From positions 53,885-117,884 of the forward strand of contig DASQDI010000164.1 in NCBI GenBank assembly GCA_035634255.1: a stretch of 64,000 nt of DNA. The letters run 5' to 3'. The translations under genes were made by a program, and so were the position numbers. Positions 12,160 to 21,538 of the stretch are shown here, piece by piece. Source of the DNA: DATLMR01 sp035634255. GTDB taxonomy: Bacteria; Acidobacteriota; Blastocatellia; UBA7656. A model generated the notes under the pieces. That model did no database searches. It was not told the DNA's origin and was given only the letters and a program-made list of their open reading frames with translations. Each line of letters opens with the position of its first letter. The first letter of the stretch is position 1.

Positions 12160-13008
12160 TCAGAAGGGCAGCAGCGGCTCCATCTCTTCGGGCGGTCCGG
12201 ATTCGAGAATGTCGATGCGGCCCGCGAGCCCGCGTTCGCGCGCGGCCCGCTCGATCCTCCCCACCTGATCGGGAGTCGCGGGCGCGTGCCCCTCGCGAAT
12301 GAGCCTGCGGGTGAACCCCGCCGACTGGCTGGACCGGTAGTTGAGCGAATCGAGCGAGAGCGCCCGCGCGCCGCTCCGCTCGATGGCGTCAAGGGCTTCT
12401 CCGACGAAGCCCTCGGGCAGAGGCGCCGGCACGATGGCGGGGGCCCACAGCACGTAAGTCGCGATCCCGGCCCCGGACAACCGCTTTATGATGGCCAGCC
12501 TCTCCGACGTGACGGGAGCCCACGGCTCGATCAACTGCGCCACCCTGTCGTCGATGGACGAGATGCTCATCCCCACGCCCACCCGCGGAAGTCGGGCGAG
12601 CAGGTCCGCGTCCCGCTCGACGAGCGGCTGCTTCGTCAGGATGAAGAGGGAGTGCTGGGGGTGCCGCGCGAACACTTCGAGCATCGAGCGGGTGATGCGG
12701 AACTTCTCCTCGGCGGGTTGGTAAGGGTCGGTCGCGGTGGACATGAAGACTCTGGCGGGCTGGCGCATGCGCGAAAGCCTCTGCTCAAGCAACTCGGCCG
12801 CGCCCTCCTTCACGTCGACGTAAGAGCCCCACGGCCTCTGCTCCGACTGCTTGTGGGCCATGTGCGGGACGTAGCAGTAGGCGCAGCCTACGGGGCAGCC
12901 TACGTAAGGGTTCAAGGTGAACCCGCCCATGCCTGAGCGGTTCAGGACGGACTTCGGCCGGATGTGGCTGATCCTGACCGTGTGCTCGGGCTTTCGTCTA
13001 TCACTCAC
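12160..13008 (-). CDS. SPL-family radical SAM protein (SplB/Rv2578c-like)
   Basis: The 282-residue protein contains the radical SAM cluster motif CPVGCAYC (CX3CX2C with the typical aromatic residue) at about residues 38-45 in the context NPYVGCPVGCAYCY, as in the spore-photoproduct-lyase-like family found in many non-sporulating bacteria. FMSTATDPYQPAE and FILTKQPL are further family segments. No thymine-dimer-lyase cysteine could be confirmed, so a role in DNA repair is not established; the substrate of these non-spore proteins is unknown. It lies upstream of kdsA on the same strand, but the gap carries a candidate kdsA promoter. Confidence 0.85.
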   Translation of the reverse strand: MSDRRKPEHTVRISHIRPKSVLNRSGMGGFTLNPYVGCPVGCAYCYVPHMAHKQSEQRPWGSYVDVKEGAAELLEQRLSRMRQPARVFMSTATDPYQPAEEKFRITRSMLEVFARHPQHSLFILTKQPLVERDADLLARLPRVGVGMSISSIDDRVAQLIEPWAPVTSERLAIIKRLSGAGIATYVLWAPAIVPAPLPEGFVGEALDAIERSGARALSLDSLNYRSSQSAGFTRRLIREGHAPATPDQVGRIERAARERGLAGRIDILESGPPEEMEPLLPF

Positions 13009-13054
13009 ATGGGAATTATAGGTGTGCCCTCAGTCGCCAGCAACGCGAGCCGCG

Positions 13055-13264
13055 TCAGCCTTCGTGCTCGGAGGTCGCGAGCCTCAGGGAGAAGACCCGG
13101 TCCAGACGGTCGCGGTTCGCGATCACTAGATTGAGGTTACTGCGCGCCGCCTCGACCAGCTCGTCCTGCCCCGTCGCGAGAGCTTTGTCTAACAGAGATT
13201 CGGCGTCGTAGACTATCCGGTCTGCTTCGGTGAGTATTCTAAGAAGTGCTTCGTCAGAAAACAC
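13055..13264 (-). CDS. Small helical hypothetical protein (69 aa)
   Basis: Not recognised. The frame is open further upstream to 13516, but that part has a non-coding look and would run through a plus-strand promoter and hairpins. A GTG at 13262-13264 is preceded by GGAAGG with a seven-base gap, so I place the start there. The product, MFSDEALLRILTEADRIV..., is charged and almost entirely helix-forming, with no membrane segment or cysteine motif. It is followed by the radical SAM gene on the same strand after a 46-base gap. A DNA-binding or scaffold role would be a guess. Confidence 0.5.
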   Translation of the reverse strand: MFSDEALLRILTEADRIVYDAESLLDKALATGQDELVEAARSNLNLVIANRDRLDRVFSLRLATSEHEG

Positions 13265-13321
13265 AGTGGGACCTTCCTGCCGAAAATTGAGCTGCCGACC
13301 CTCGCGCGGAATTCTAATTGA

Positions 13322-13350
13322 TTGACACACGAGGCCCATTAAAGTATAAA
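13322..13350 (+). promoter_or_regulatory. Near-consensus sigma-70 promoter TTGACA-N17-TATAAA
   Basis: TTGACA at 13322-13327 and TATAAA at 13345-13350 are separated by exactly 17 bases, one of the best matches to the general promoter in the window. The predicted start near 13357 would give a roughly 260-base leader ahead of the coiled-coil gene, or a separate small RNA. Confidence 0.55.
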
Positions 13351-13430
13351 GGTGGTGCGCGAAATCACTCGTTTCCCAGAATATCTTAGCCCCCACAGCC
13401 TCGATATTCTTATCTTTCTGCGCACCACCT
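13350..13430 (+). repeat. Nested inverted repeat at the start of the predicted leader
   Basis: Outer arms AGGTGGTGCGC (13350-13360) and GCGCACCACCT (13420-13430) are perfectly complementary over 11 bases. Inside, AGAATATC (13378-13385) pairs with GATATTCT (13403-13410). The outer left arm overlaps the expected transcription start, so the symmetry may act in DNA, in RNA or in both. Confidence 0.6.
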
Positions 13431-13439
13431 GAATAACTA

Positions 13440-13467
13440 CCGCGCTGCGGCCCCACCCGCAGCGCGG
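13440..13467 (+). repeat. GC-rich 11-bp stem-loop
   Basis: CCGCGCTGCGG (13440-13450) and CCGCAGCGCGG (13457-13467) form a perfect stem with the six-base loop CCCCAC. No T-run follows on either strand, so it is not a classical intrinsic terminator. Confidence 0.6.
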
Positions 13468-13552
13468 AGGTTCTCACGCAAGACGGACAATACCATATCG
13501 CATCAGTCGTTTGCAACAGGAAAGTTAAAGTAAATCTTTAACTGAAAAAGGC

Positions 13553-13611
13553 AAACCTCTGACCGGGCGGCCTCCCCGGTTAAGCTTCGGCCAGCCCCCG
13601 AGGAGAGGTTT
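13553..13611 (+). promoter_or_regulatory. Three-way-junction RNA leader sequestering the ribosome-binding site
   Basis: AAACCTCT (13553-13560) pairs with AGAGGTTT (13604-13611). Between them are two six-base-pair hairpins with seven-base loops: ACCGGG/CCCGGT (13562-13567, 13575-13580) and CTTCGG/CCGAGG (13585-13590, 13598-13603, with one G-U pair). The closing right arm overlaps the purine-rich GAGGAGAGG ahead of the GTG at 13618, so folding would hide the ribosome site. Loop bases GGC (13569-13571) and GCC (13594-13596) could kiss. The shape recalls riboswitch aptamers, but I recognise no conserved core of a known class. Confidence 0.45.
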
Positions 13612-13617
13612 CAGGCG

Positions 13618-13890
13618 GTGCCACAAAACTTGAAGAAGAAGACGGTCGAGCTGGAACGGCTCGTGAAAGAGCGCGAGGAGACGGTCAAGCGCGTGCTGAA
13701 AGATTACCGCGAGAGCGTGCGCGCGAACGCGGCCACCCTCAAGGGAGTCCCGCGCACGAGCGACCGCGAGCGGTTGAAGAAAAAGCGCATGGATGTCGAG
13801 CGCGCCAACGCCGAATACATGCGCCTCCAAAAAGAGCTTGAGAATCTTCGCGCGCAGTTGCAGACGAGGAAAGAGAACAGGATCGCTTAG
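13618..13890 (+). CDS. Small coiled-coil hypothetical protein (90 aa)
   Basis: Not recognised as a named family. The 90-residue product is highly charged (Lys/Arg/Glu) and almost entirely helical with heptad-like spacing (KTVELERLVKEREETVKRVL ... MRLQKELENLRAQL), indicating a coiled coil. There is no signal peptide or membrane helix. Translation probably starts at GTG 13618, where GGAGAGG lies about nine bases upstream inside a predicted RNA fold; codon use is GC-rich at third positions like neighbouring genes, supporting real coding. Its regulation is likely post-transcriptional if the leader folds as drawn. It is monocistronic, converging on the M49-like peptidase gene. Confidence 0.7.
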   Translation: MPQNLKKKTVELERLVKEREETVKRVLKDYRESVRANAATLKGVPRTSDRERLKKKRMDVERANAEYMRLQKELENLRAQLQTRKENRIA

Positions 13891-13981
13891 AACCGCGCCC
13901 GCGCGCGAGCCTGAAATCGATCATCGCATCCGCGCGAGTGGATGCCCCATCCCTTCTTACCCCTTCAACCCCGGATTCAGC

Positions 13982-15706
13982 CTACCAAAGGGATTCGGCC
14001 CGCGAATATTTCGTGGCCGGGAATTTCGGCTCGATGTCGACCGGCACGCCCGAGAGCTTGTCGAGGGCCTTCTGCATCGACGGCTTTATCACGGCGTACT
14101 TATCGAGCAGTTCTTTGGCCTTGGCGTAAGAGCCTTCCGCCTGTAGCGTGAGAATCTCCCGAGTGAGGCTGGTCACCCCTTCCTTGATCCGCGCCGGGTT
14201 GATGCTGAAGGTGCCCGCCTTCTCGTTCACGTTTATCGCGCCCTTCTCGACGAGGTAATTGAACTGAAGGGCCTGCCCTCTGCCGTGCGCCTCCGTGATG
14301 CCGAAGCGCACGGAGCGGAAGGAACTCGCGAGGTAGGTCGTGTAGAGCGTCCGCTCAAGGCCGCGGTCGACCACGCCTTTGTCTATCAGGTACTGCAAAG
14401 CGAAGAGGCCGGTTATGTCTGCCTTGGCCTCTTCGATGGCGGAGGAGAGCTCTTTCAACTCCTGCCGCACGGAGGTCTCGCGGCCGTTCACGCGGATGAC
14501 CTGCGGGCCGAGCCCGTGCACCAGCTCGTGCGCGAGTATGTGCGTGAAGAAGGCGTCGAACGAGATGTTCTTCCGGTCCGCCGGGGCGATTACTATGTTC
14601 GAGATCGGCACGAGCACCTTGTCGAATTTGGCGTGCTGAACGTTCTTGATCATCACGCGCTTGGAGCCTTTCTCCTGCACGACCTTCTCGTCGTTGGGCA
14701 GGTTGAAGGCCGCCGTCTGCACCCCGCGGTTGCCATCTCCGGAAGCGAACACCTCGTCGACCACGCGGATGGGCGCGGCCGCCCCGATCTTCTTGTTTCG
14801 GTAGCGCGGGTCTATGGGCAGGTTGTCTTCGATCTCCTGAAGGTGGCCGCTGAATTTCGCGAGCCTGTCGGATTCGGCCTCGTCCCTGATCGTGACGTAG
14901 GCTTCGAAAGCGGCCTTGTAATTAAAGAGCTCGTCCTCGTAGGTCTCGTAAGGCCCGATGGTGACGTCGATGGGCGAGTCGAGGTCCATCCATGCCACGT
15001 CGCTCGCGTAGTAATCGTTCGACAGGAAAGCGTCCGCCCGCTTGGACAGGAAGTCTTTGAGGGTGCGGTTCGTCGTCAGGGCGGAGGCCTCGCGCAGGAG
15101 CTTCGCCGCGGGCTCAAGGAACTCGCGGTACTCCACGCTGTAGGGGACCGTCCTGAGCTTGCCGTCCGTGCCGCGCCTGATCGTCCAGAAGAACCCGGTC
15201 GCGCGCGCCTTCTCGCCCTCGGACAGTCCCGCGACCCACTTCTCGAACTCCCCTCGGGTCATGTCGTCGGGGTAGAAGTTGGCCTGGTGAGGCTTCTCGT
15301 GCGGGGCCCCTTCGACGAACGGCTCGTTCTTGTCGAGCCTGTCCCATGGGCCCATGTTCATCAAAAAGTTATGGAAGCGCAGGCGGCCTTCCGGGCTCTT
15401 GTCCGCCTTCAGCTTCGCGAGTAGCGCGGGGTTGCCGCTCCAGACCTGCCGGAGGTAGAGCGGGTCGAGCAGCTCCGCGGCCTGAATGATCTTGTCGACG
15501 GCTTTGCGGTCGCCCGCCTCTAACTTCGAGAGGTCGGCCGTCACTTCGGTCGGGGCGAATCGCTTTATCTTCGCCGCGAGCGACGCCGAGGAGTCCTTAC
15601 TCTGTTTTGCGGCCATCCGTTGTCCCTTCCGGTTCTGGGCGAAGCCGCCCTGTAGAATCAGGCTGAGCGTTAAGGTCAGCAGGCAAATCTTCGTGAATGG
15701 TTTCAT
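13982..15706 (-). CDS. Secreted M49-like (dipeptidyl-peptidase-III-related) metallopeptidase
   Basis: A 574-residue protein with a signal peptide (MKPFTKICLLTLTLSLILQGGFAQ). HELVH at residues 393-397 with EEAKAD at 425-430 matches the zinc-site spacing of M49-type peptidases, where two histidines plus a Glu of the EExxAE-like motif bind zinc. Typical eukaryotic DPP III has the longer HEXXGH; here the motif is the shorter HEXXH form seen in bacterial relatives. The overall length and the central WDRLDKNEPF and NFYPDDMT segments are consistent with this family. It likely acts in the periplasm on peptides. A GAGG site lies upstream of the ATG. Confidence 0.75.
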   Translation of the reverse strand: MKPFTKICLLTLTLSLILQGGFAQNRKGQRMAAKQSKDSSASLAAKIKRFAPTEVTADLSKLEAGDRKAVDKIIQAAELLDPLYLRQVWSGNPALLAKLKADKSPEGRLRFHNFLMNMGPWDRLDKNEPFVEGAPHEKPHQANFYPDDMTRGEFEKWVAGLSEGEKARATGFFWTIRRGTDGKLRTVPYSVEYREFLEPAAKLLREASALTTNRTLKDFLSKRADAFLSNDYYASDVAWMDLDSPIDVTIGPYETYEDELFNYKAAFEAYVTIRDEAESDRLAKFSGHLQEIEDNLPIDPRYRNKKIGAAAPIRVVDEVFASGDGNRGVQTAAFNLPNDEKVVQEKGSKRVMIKNVQHAKFDKVLVPISNIVIAPADRKNISFDAFFTHILAHELVHGLGPQVIRVNGRETSVRQELKELSSAIEEAKADITGLFALQYLIDKGVVDRGLERTLYTTYLASSFRSVRFGITEAHGRGQALQFNYLVEKGAINVNEKAGTFSINPARIKEGVTSLTREILTLQAEGSYAKAKELLDKYAVIKPSMQKALDKLSGVPVDIEPKFPATKYSRAESLW

Positions 15707-15751
15707 GAGCCACCGTCCTCGATCATCTTCCTGGTATTCCCTGTAATCCTA

Positions 15752-15779
15752 ATACTACGAGTTGATGCGCCCGATTCAA
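15752..15779 (-). promoter_or_regulatory. Candidate promoter for the M49-like gene
   Basis: On the minus strand TTGAAT (15774-15779), a 16-base spacer and TAGTAT (15752-15757) lie about 45 bases ahead of the ATG at 15706. Each hexamer matches the consensus at four of six positions. Confidence 0.35.
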
Positions 15780-15891
15780 AGCGGGATTCCCGCGCCGGCG
15801 GAATATTTTTCGATGGAAATAAACCTCCGGTTGGTTTAGCATCACGGCTTCCGGCCCGCGGTTGTTCGAAGCGCCGGATTCGGGAGGGAGT

Positions 15892-16590
15892 ATGAGCACC
15901 GGCGCTGTCAGGGGAGATTGGGGGCTCGGGCTGGGTTATTTCGAGCGCGCGCTCCTGTTCATATCAATGGCCTGCGGGCTCCTTTACCTCGCCACGCAGG
16001 GGCTCCGCCCTTACTCGGGCAGCGTCGTCGTCAAACAGCTCGCCATCTTCCCGCTCGCGCTCCTGGCCCTGCGCGCGCTCCGGAGCGCGGACGGCGTGCT
16101 GCTGGGTATGGCGCTCGCGTTCTCCGGCCTGGGGGACATGTTCTTAGGCATCGAGGGGGCGAACCTGTTCGTTTACGGCCTCGGCTCTTTCCTGATCGCG
16201 CATCTTTTCTACCTCGCTCTCTTCACGCGGACCGTGCCGCGCCCGCTCGACCTGCGGGCGGGGCGGAAGGCCCTCATCTTCATCCTGCTCATCTACAGCG
16301 CGGCGATGACGATGTGGCTCGGGCCGGACCTCGGGCCGCTCGCTATGCCCGTGATCTTTTACCTGAGTGCGATAACGGCCATGTGCCTCACGGCGGTACT
16401 CGCCGGGTTCCGGACCCCGCTCGTTGCCGCGGGCGCTGTGCTGTTCGTCATCTCGGACTCCCTGATCGCGGTAAACAGATTCAAGATGCCCATCGATCAC
16501 AGCGACTACCTCGTCTGGTCCACCTATTACTTCGGGCAGCTCGCGATTGCGTGGGGGGTGCTCCGGGAGAAGATGGGGCCGGGCGGGTAG
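15892..16590 (+). CDS. YhhN/TMEM86 family membrane protein (lysoplasmalogenase-like)
   Basis: A 232-residue polytopic protein with about eight hydrophobic helices. The family signatures FSGLGDMFLG and FVISDSLIAVNRF, each with a membrane-embedded Asp, are characteristic of YhhN/TMEM86 proteins; the human member hydrolyses the vinyl-ether bond of lysoplasmalogens, but the bacterial substrate is uncertain. I place the start at 15892 because GGGAGGGAG lies directly ahead; an upstream alternative start at 15862 lacks one. It sits ahead of kdsB with a 42-base gap and could be cotranscribed with it. Confidence 0.85.
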   Translation: MSTGAVRGDWGLGLGYFERALLFISMACGLLYLATQGLRPYSGSVVVKQLAIFPLALLALRALRSADGVLLGMALAFSGLGDMFLGIEGANLFVYGLGSFLIAHLFYLALFTRTVPRPLDLRAGRKALIFILLIYSAAMTMWLGPDLGPLAMPVIFYLSAITAMCLTAVLAGFRTPLVAAGAVLFVISDSLIAVNRFKMPIDHSDYLVWSTYYFGQLAIAWGVLREKMGPGG

Positions 16591-16632
16591 TTTTCAGTCC
16601 AATTCAATTGACATTGCCCTGCTATTCGGTTA

Positions 16633-17420
16633 GTGTGGAGGCCCGTGAAGGGGAAAGCAGTCGCTATAATCCCTGCGCGGTATGCCTCGACTAGATTGCC
16701 GGGTAAACCCCTCCTCCCCCTGGCTAATATCCCGATGATAATGCATGTGGTTGAGCGGGCGTCGCGCGCGCGCCTGGTCTCGCGCGTCATCGTGGCGACC
16801 GACGACGAAAGGATTCTGCGCGCGGTCGCCTCGCACGGAGGGGAGGCCCGCCTGACTTCGCCCGAGGCCGCTTCCGGCACGGACCGCGTGGCCGAGGTCG
16901 CGGCCTCCGTGGACTCCGATCTGGTCGTGAACGTGCAGGGGGACGAGCCGCTCATCGAGCCCGCGACGATTGACGCGGCCATCGAGCCCCTCGCCCTGGA
17001 CCCTGAAATTTTGATCAGCACCACGTCAGAGCCCATAACTTCAGTCGAAGACGTATTCAACCCGAGCGTGGTCAAGGTAGTAACGGACTCGCGCGGCTTC
17101 GCTCTCTATTTCTCGCGCTCGCCTCTGCCTTACGTCAGGCCCGCCCCCGGACTGACCCTTGAAGAGTCGTTGCGCCTCGACGCGCGGCTGTTGTCTAATT
17201 ATAGGAAGCATTCGGGACTCTATGCGTACCGCAGCGGGTTCCTGCGGCAGTTCGCCGGGATGGAGCCGTCGCCGCTCGAACGCCTTGAATCACTCGAACA
17301 GCTTCGCGCGCTTGAAAACGGGTATCGCATTCGCATCGTACAGGTCGAACATCGCTCGACGGGCGTCGACACCGAGCAGGATTACGAGCGAGTTAAAAGG
17401 TTAATAGAGGAGACACTATA

Positions 17421-17421
<1 letters not shown>
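16633..17421 (+). CDS. kdsB: 3-deoxy-manno-octulosonate (CMP-Kdo) cytidylyltransferase
   Basis: The 262-residue enzyme activates Kdo with CTP for lipid A core assembly. IIPARYASTRLPGKPL is the nucleotide-binding signature, ATDDERI and VNVQGDEPLIEP are the substrate and Mg sites, and YRKHSGLYAYRSGFL and GVDTEQDYERV are conserved near the C terminus. The start is uncertain: GTG at 16633 has no clear ribosome site, while GTG at 16645 has GGAGG only three bases upstream. The stop overlaps the pyrG ATG by one base (TAATG), so kdsB and pyrG are translationally coupled. Because KdsB consumes CTP, the coupling to CTP synthase makes metabolic sense. Confidence 0.93.
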
Positions 17422-19118
<1,697 letters not shown>

Positions 19119-19177
19119 GCGTCGCTCCGAGACCGTGGCACACGCTTTTGAGTATCAAATCGTCAGAGGTGTTTCTG

Positions 19178-19855
19178 ATGGCGAAGCCGGTTCGCGGAGT
19201 GATCCTGGATGTCGATGGCACGCTCGTAGACAGCAACGACGCGCACGCGCGCGCATGGGTAGAGGCCCTGTCGGAGCAGGGGGTCGAGGCCGAGTTCGAG
19301 AAGGCCCGGCGGCTCATCGGGATGGGCGGGGACAAGCTCCTGCCCGAGTTGTCGGGCATAGAGGAAGAGAGCCCCGAAGGCAGGCGCGCGAGCGAGCGGC
19401 GCGGCCGGATTTTCAAAGAGAAGTACCTGCCTTCCATCAAGCCCCTGCCCGGCGCGCGGGAGCTCCTGAAGCGGATGACGGAAGACGGCCTGAAACTGAC
19501 GGTCGCGAGCTCGGCCAAAAAAGACGAGCTGGACCCGCTGCTTGAGGTCGCGGGGGCTTCGGACCTGATGGAAGAGAAGACCTCCTCCGACGACGCGGAA
19601 AATTCCAAGCCCGACCCCGACATAGTGGAGGCGGCGCTCGGCAAGGCGGGGCTCTCCCCGGACGAAGTGGTGATGATCGGCGACACGCCTTACGACATAG
19701 AGTCGGCAGGCAAGGCCGGGGTTGGCGTGATCGCCCTGCGCTCGGGCGGGTGGAAGGATGAAGACCTCTCGGGCGCAATCGCGATCTACGAAGACCCGGC
19801 GGACCTGCTGGCGCATTACGACGAGTCGCCCTTAAAGAAAAGCCGGAAAAGTTAG
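19178..19855 (+). CDS. HAD-superfamily hydrolase (phosphoglycolate-phosphatase-like)
   Basis: A 225-residue protein with all four HAD motifs: DVDGTLVDSN (nucleophile Asp, motif I), VASSAKKDEL (Thr/Ser motif II), the lysine in NSKPDPD (motif III) and MIGDTPYDIE (motif IV). The helical cap between motifs I and II places it in subfamily IA, with phosphoglycolate phosphatase and beta-phosphoglucomutase; the substrate is not evident. The start at 19178 is preceded by AGAGGTG with a good gap, whereas the longer TTG form at 19148 is not. It follows pyrG by 59 bases. Confidence 0.85.
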   Translation: MAKPVRGVILDVDGTLVDSNDAHARAWVEALSEQGVEAEFEKARRLIGMGGDKLLPELSGIEEESPEGRRASERRGRIFKEKYLPSIKPLPGARELLKRMTEDGLKLTVASSAKKDELDPLLEVAGASDLMEEKTSSDDAENSKPDPDIVEAALGKAGLSPDEVVMIGDTPYDIESAGKAGVGVIALRSGGWKDEDLSGAIAIYEDPADLLAHYDESPLKKSRKS

Positions 19856-19913
19856 AAGAGCTGGCAAGCCGGAATAAGGCGGCGGAAGCTCGGACCAGGC
19901 CCTCATCTCGTTT

Positions 19914-20822
19914 ATGTCGAAAGCCTCAAAAGCACCGGCCGTGTCACCGTGGCATCAGGAATTCGACGACCTGATGCGAGCCATCGCGGGCGCGTTCCTT
20001 TTCGGGGCGCCGTTCCTCTACACGATGGAGGTCTGGTGGAAGGGGAACTTCACTTCGCCCGCGCGGATGCTCTTCGCCCTCGTGACCGCCTACGTCTCTC
20101 TGGTGGCCCTGAATCTGAACGGGGGATTTCGCGCGCGGCAGCCCCGCACCTGGGCCAGGATATTCGCCGACAGCGCCGAAGGGCTCGCCATCGCTCTGGT
20201 GACGGCGGCCCTCAGCCTAGTGCTGATAGGCATTATAAAGTTCGGCGAGGGGCTCGAAGCCATCATGGGCCGCATCGTCATGGAGGCGGTCCCTTTCAGC
20301 ATCGGCGTCGGCATCGCGAACAACTTTCTCAGGATGCGGCCGGAAGAGGGCGGGGAAGGCGGAGGGGACGGAGAGGGCGACTCCGGCGGGGAGGGCGGGG
20401 GCGAGGATTGGGGCGATAACTCGTGGCGGGGGACCCTGGCCGACGCGGGCGCGACTTTGCTCGGGGCGACCATCATAGCGTCTTCAATCGCGCCGACCGA
20501 CGAGATCCCGATGATCGCGGGCGGGCTCTCTTCGCCCGGCCTGCTCCTGCTGATGGGCGCGTCCCTGCTGCTGTCTTACGTGATCGTCTTCGAGGCGGAG
20601 CTTGGCGCGCAGACGGCCCGCATAAAGCAGCCGGGCATCTTCCAAAGCCCGATCAGCGAGACGCTCATCTCTTACCTGCTCTCGCTCCTCATCGCGCTGC
20701 TCATGATGTGGCTCTTCCAGCTGGTGCGCGCGGAAGACCCTCTGAGCCAGTGGGTCGCCTACACCATAGTCCTCGGGTTCCCGGCGACCATCGGCGGGGC
20801 GGCGGGGCGGTTGGCTCTATGA
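19914..20822 (+). CDS. TIGR02587 / DUF2391 integral membrane protein
   Basis: A 302-residue protein with about seven membrane helices. The sequence DDLMRAIAGAFLFGAPFLYTMEVWW and SSIAPTDEIPMIAG are typical of TIGR02587 (DUF2391) proteins. A glycine/glutamate-rich hydrophilic loop, EEGGEGGGDGEGDSGGEGGG, lies near residues 143-165 and may be an exposed linker. The gene overlaps the next by four bases (ATGA), and the two families are known to occur side by side. The function of both is unknown; cotranscription suggests a membrane complex. The ribosome site is weak. Confidence 0.85.
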   Translation: MSKASKAPAVSPWHQEFDDLMRAIAGAFLFGAPFLYTMEVWWKGNFTSPARMLFALVTAYVSLVALNLNGGFRARQPRTWARIFADSAEGLAIALVTAALSLVLIGIIKFGEGLEAIMGRIVMEAVPFSIGVGIANNFLRMRPEEGGEGGGDGEGDSGGEGGGEDWGDNSWRGTLADAGATLLGATIIASSIAPTDEIPMIAGGLSSPGLLLLMGASLLLSYVIVFEAELGAQTARIKQPGIFQSPISETLISYLLSLLIALLMMWLFQLVRAEDPLSQWVAYTIVLGFPATIGGAAGRLAL

Positions 20823-21250
20823 CCGATAAAAAGCGAAACACGAAACAGCAGCCGGGCCACGAGCATAAAAAGAGGTCGGGCATCGCGCCGCGCACGGGGG
20901 CCGAGTGGGTCTCTCTGATAATCTCACTCGTCCTGCTCCTGCTGGTGGTCGGCACGGTCGTCGCGCTCTGGCTCAACCCTTCCGGCAACCCCGCGCGATT
21001 CCGCATCGACCGCGGGGCGATCCGCTCGGAAGGGGATGTCTTCTACCTGCCCGTCATCGTGAGCAACGACGGGGACGCGACGGGCGCGCAGGTGACCGTC
21101 AGCGGAAAGCTGGAAGCGGATGGGGAGGAAGAGGAAGCCTCGACCACCTTCGACTTCATCCCCGGCCATTCGAGCGCCGAAGCCACTCTGGTCTTCAGCA
21201 AAGACCCCGTCTCGGCGGAGGTGCGGGTGACCAGCTACCAGAATCCGTGA
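20819..21250 (+). CDS. TIGR02588 family membrane-anchored protein
   Basis: A 143-residue partner of the upstream TIGR02587 protein, starting inside its stop codon (ATGA overlap). It has a basic N terminus, one membrane helix (VSLIISLVLLLLVVGTVVALWL) and a C-terminal extracytoplasmic beta-sandwich-like domain (about residues 60-143) with PVIVSNDGDATGAQVTV and an acidic run EADGEEEEAS. This architecture fits TIGR02588. No catalytic motif is seen. Longer frames upstream are out of register with the membrane protein and are not used. Confidence 0.85.
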   Translation: MTDKKRNTKQQPGHEHKKRSGIAPRTGAEWVSLIISLVLLLLVVGTVVALWLNPSGNPARFRIDRGAIRSEGDVFYLPVIVSNDGDATGAQVTVSGKLEADGEEEEASTTFDFIPGHSSAEATLVFSKDPVSAEVRVTSYQNP

Positions 21251-21296
21251 GCGGAAGCTGCGGCGTCACAAAAACTCTGGTGAGCCCGGACCGTTC

Positions 21297-21305
21297 TGGT
21301 ATACT
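21297..21305 (+). promoter_or_regulatory. Candidate extended -10 promoter for the zinc-protein/hemB/dacB group
   Basis: TGGTATACT at 21297-21305 is an extended -10 element (TGnTATACT). The implied start near 21312 leaves a leader of only a few bases ahead of the ATG at 21317. No good -35 hexamer is visible. Confidence 0.35.
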
Positions 21306-21316
21306 TTAGCACTGCG

Positions 21317-21484
21317 ATGACCACCTGCTCCGTATGCAATCAGACTTCGGATGTCCTCAGGCTCTTGAAGTGCCCTGTGTGTTTCAAGCCCGTGTGCGAA
21401 AAATGCGCCGTCAGGCGGTACTCGCACACGCTCTGCTCGAACACGTGCGCGAGGCTGTTCTTCACCGGCACGGGGGACGAATAG
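21317..21484 (+). CDS. 55-residue cysteine-rich zinc-binding protein
   Basis: A small gene with ATG at 21317 and TAG at 21482. The product has four cysteine pairs or near pairs: CSVC (residues 4-7), CPVC, CEKC and CSNTC, in the order TTCSVCNQTSD...LKCPVCFKPVCEKC...LCSNTC, a pattern that would fold as a double zinc ribbon or a HIT/B-box-like finger. Third-position GC matches neighbouring genes. It lies 54 bases ahead of hemB in the same direction, so it may be the first gene of the hemB operon. I do not recognise an orthologous family; function unknown. Confidence 0.6.
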   Translation: MTTCSVCNQTSDVLRLLKCPVCFKPVCEKCAVRRYSHTLCSNTCARLFFTGTGDE

Positions 21485-21538
21485 CCGGTCACTCAGAGGC
21501 GGCCTTGCGGTTTCATCCACGAATGAGGAGTCGCAATA

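Larger units (their letters stand above)
13265..13617. other. 353-base gene-free region with promoter and serial stem-loops
   Basis: No coding gene is supported here. The stretch separates two divergent small genes and holds, in order on the plus strand: a near-consensus promoter (13322-13350), a nested inverted repeat (13350-13430), a GC-rich hairpin (13440-13467), an AT-rich hairpin (13523-13543) and a compact three-way junction (13553-13611) that includes the ribosome-binding site of the next gene. Confidence 0.7.

Noticed and set aside
13265..13516. Minus-strand extension of the small helical gene to 153 residues
   Set aside because: The extension runs through a near-consensus plus-strand promoter and strong hairpins, and a GTG with a good ribosome site lies downstream at 13264.
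20423..20818. Extended N terminus for the TIGR02588 gene
   Set aside because: The extension is out of register with the overlapping TIGR02587 gene; ATG 20819 with the ATGA overlap fits the family.
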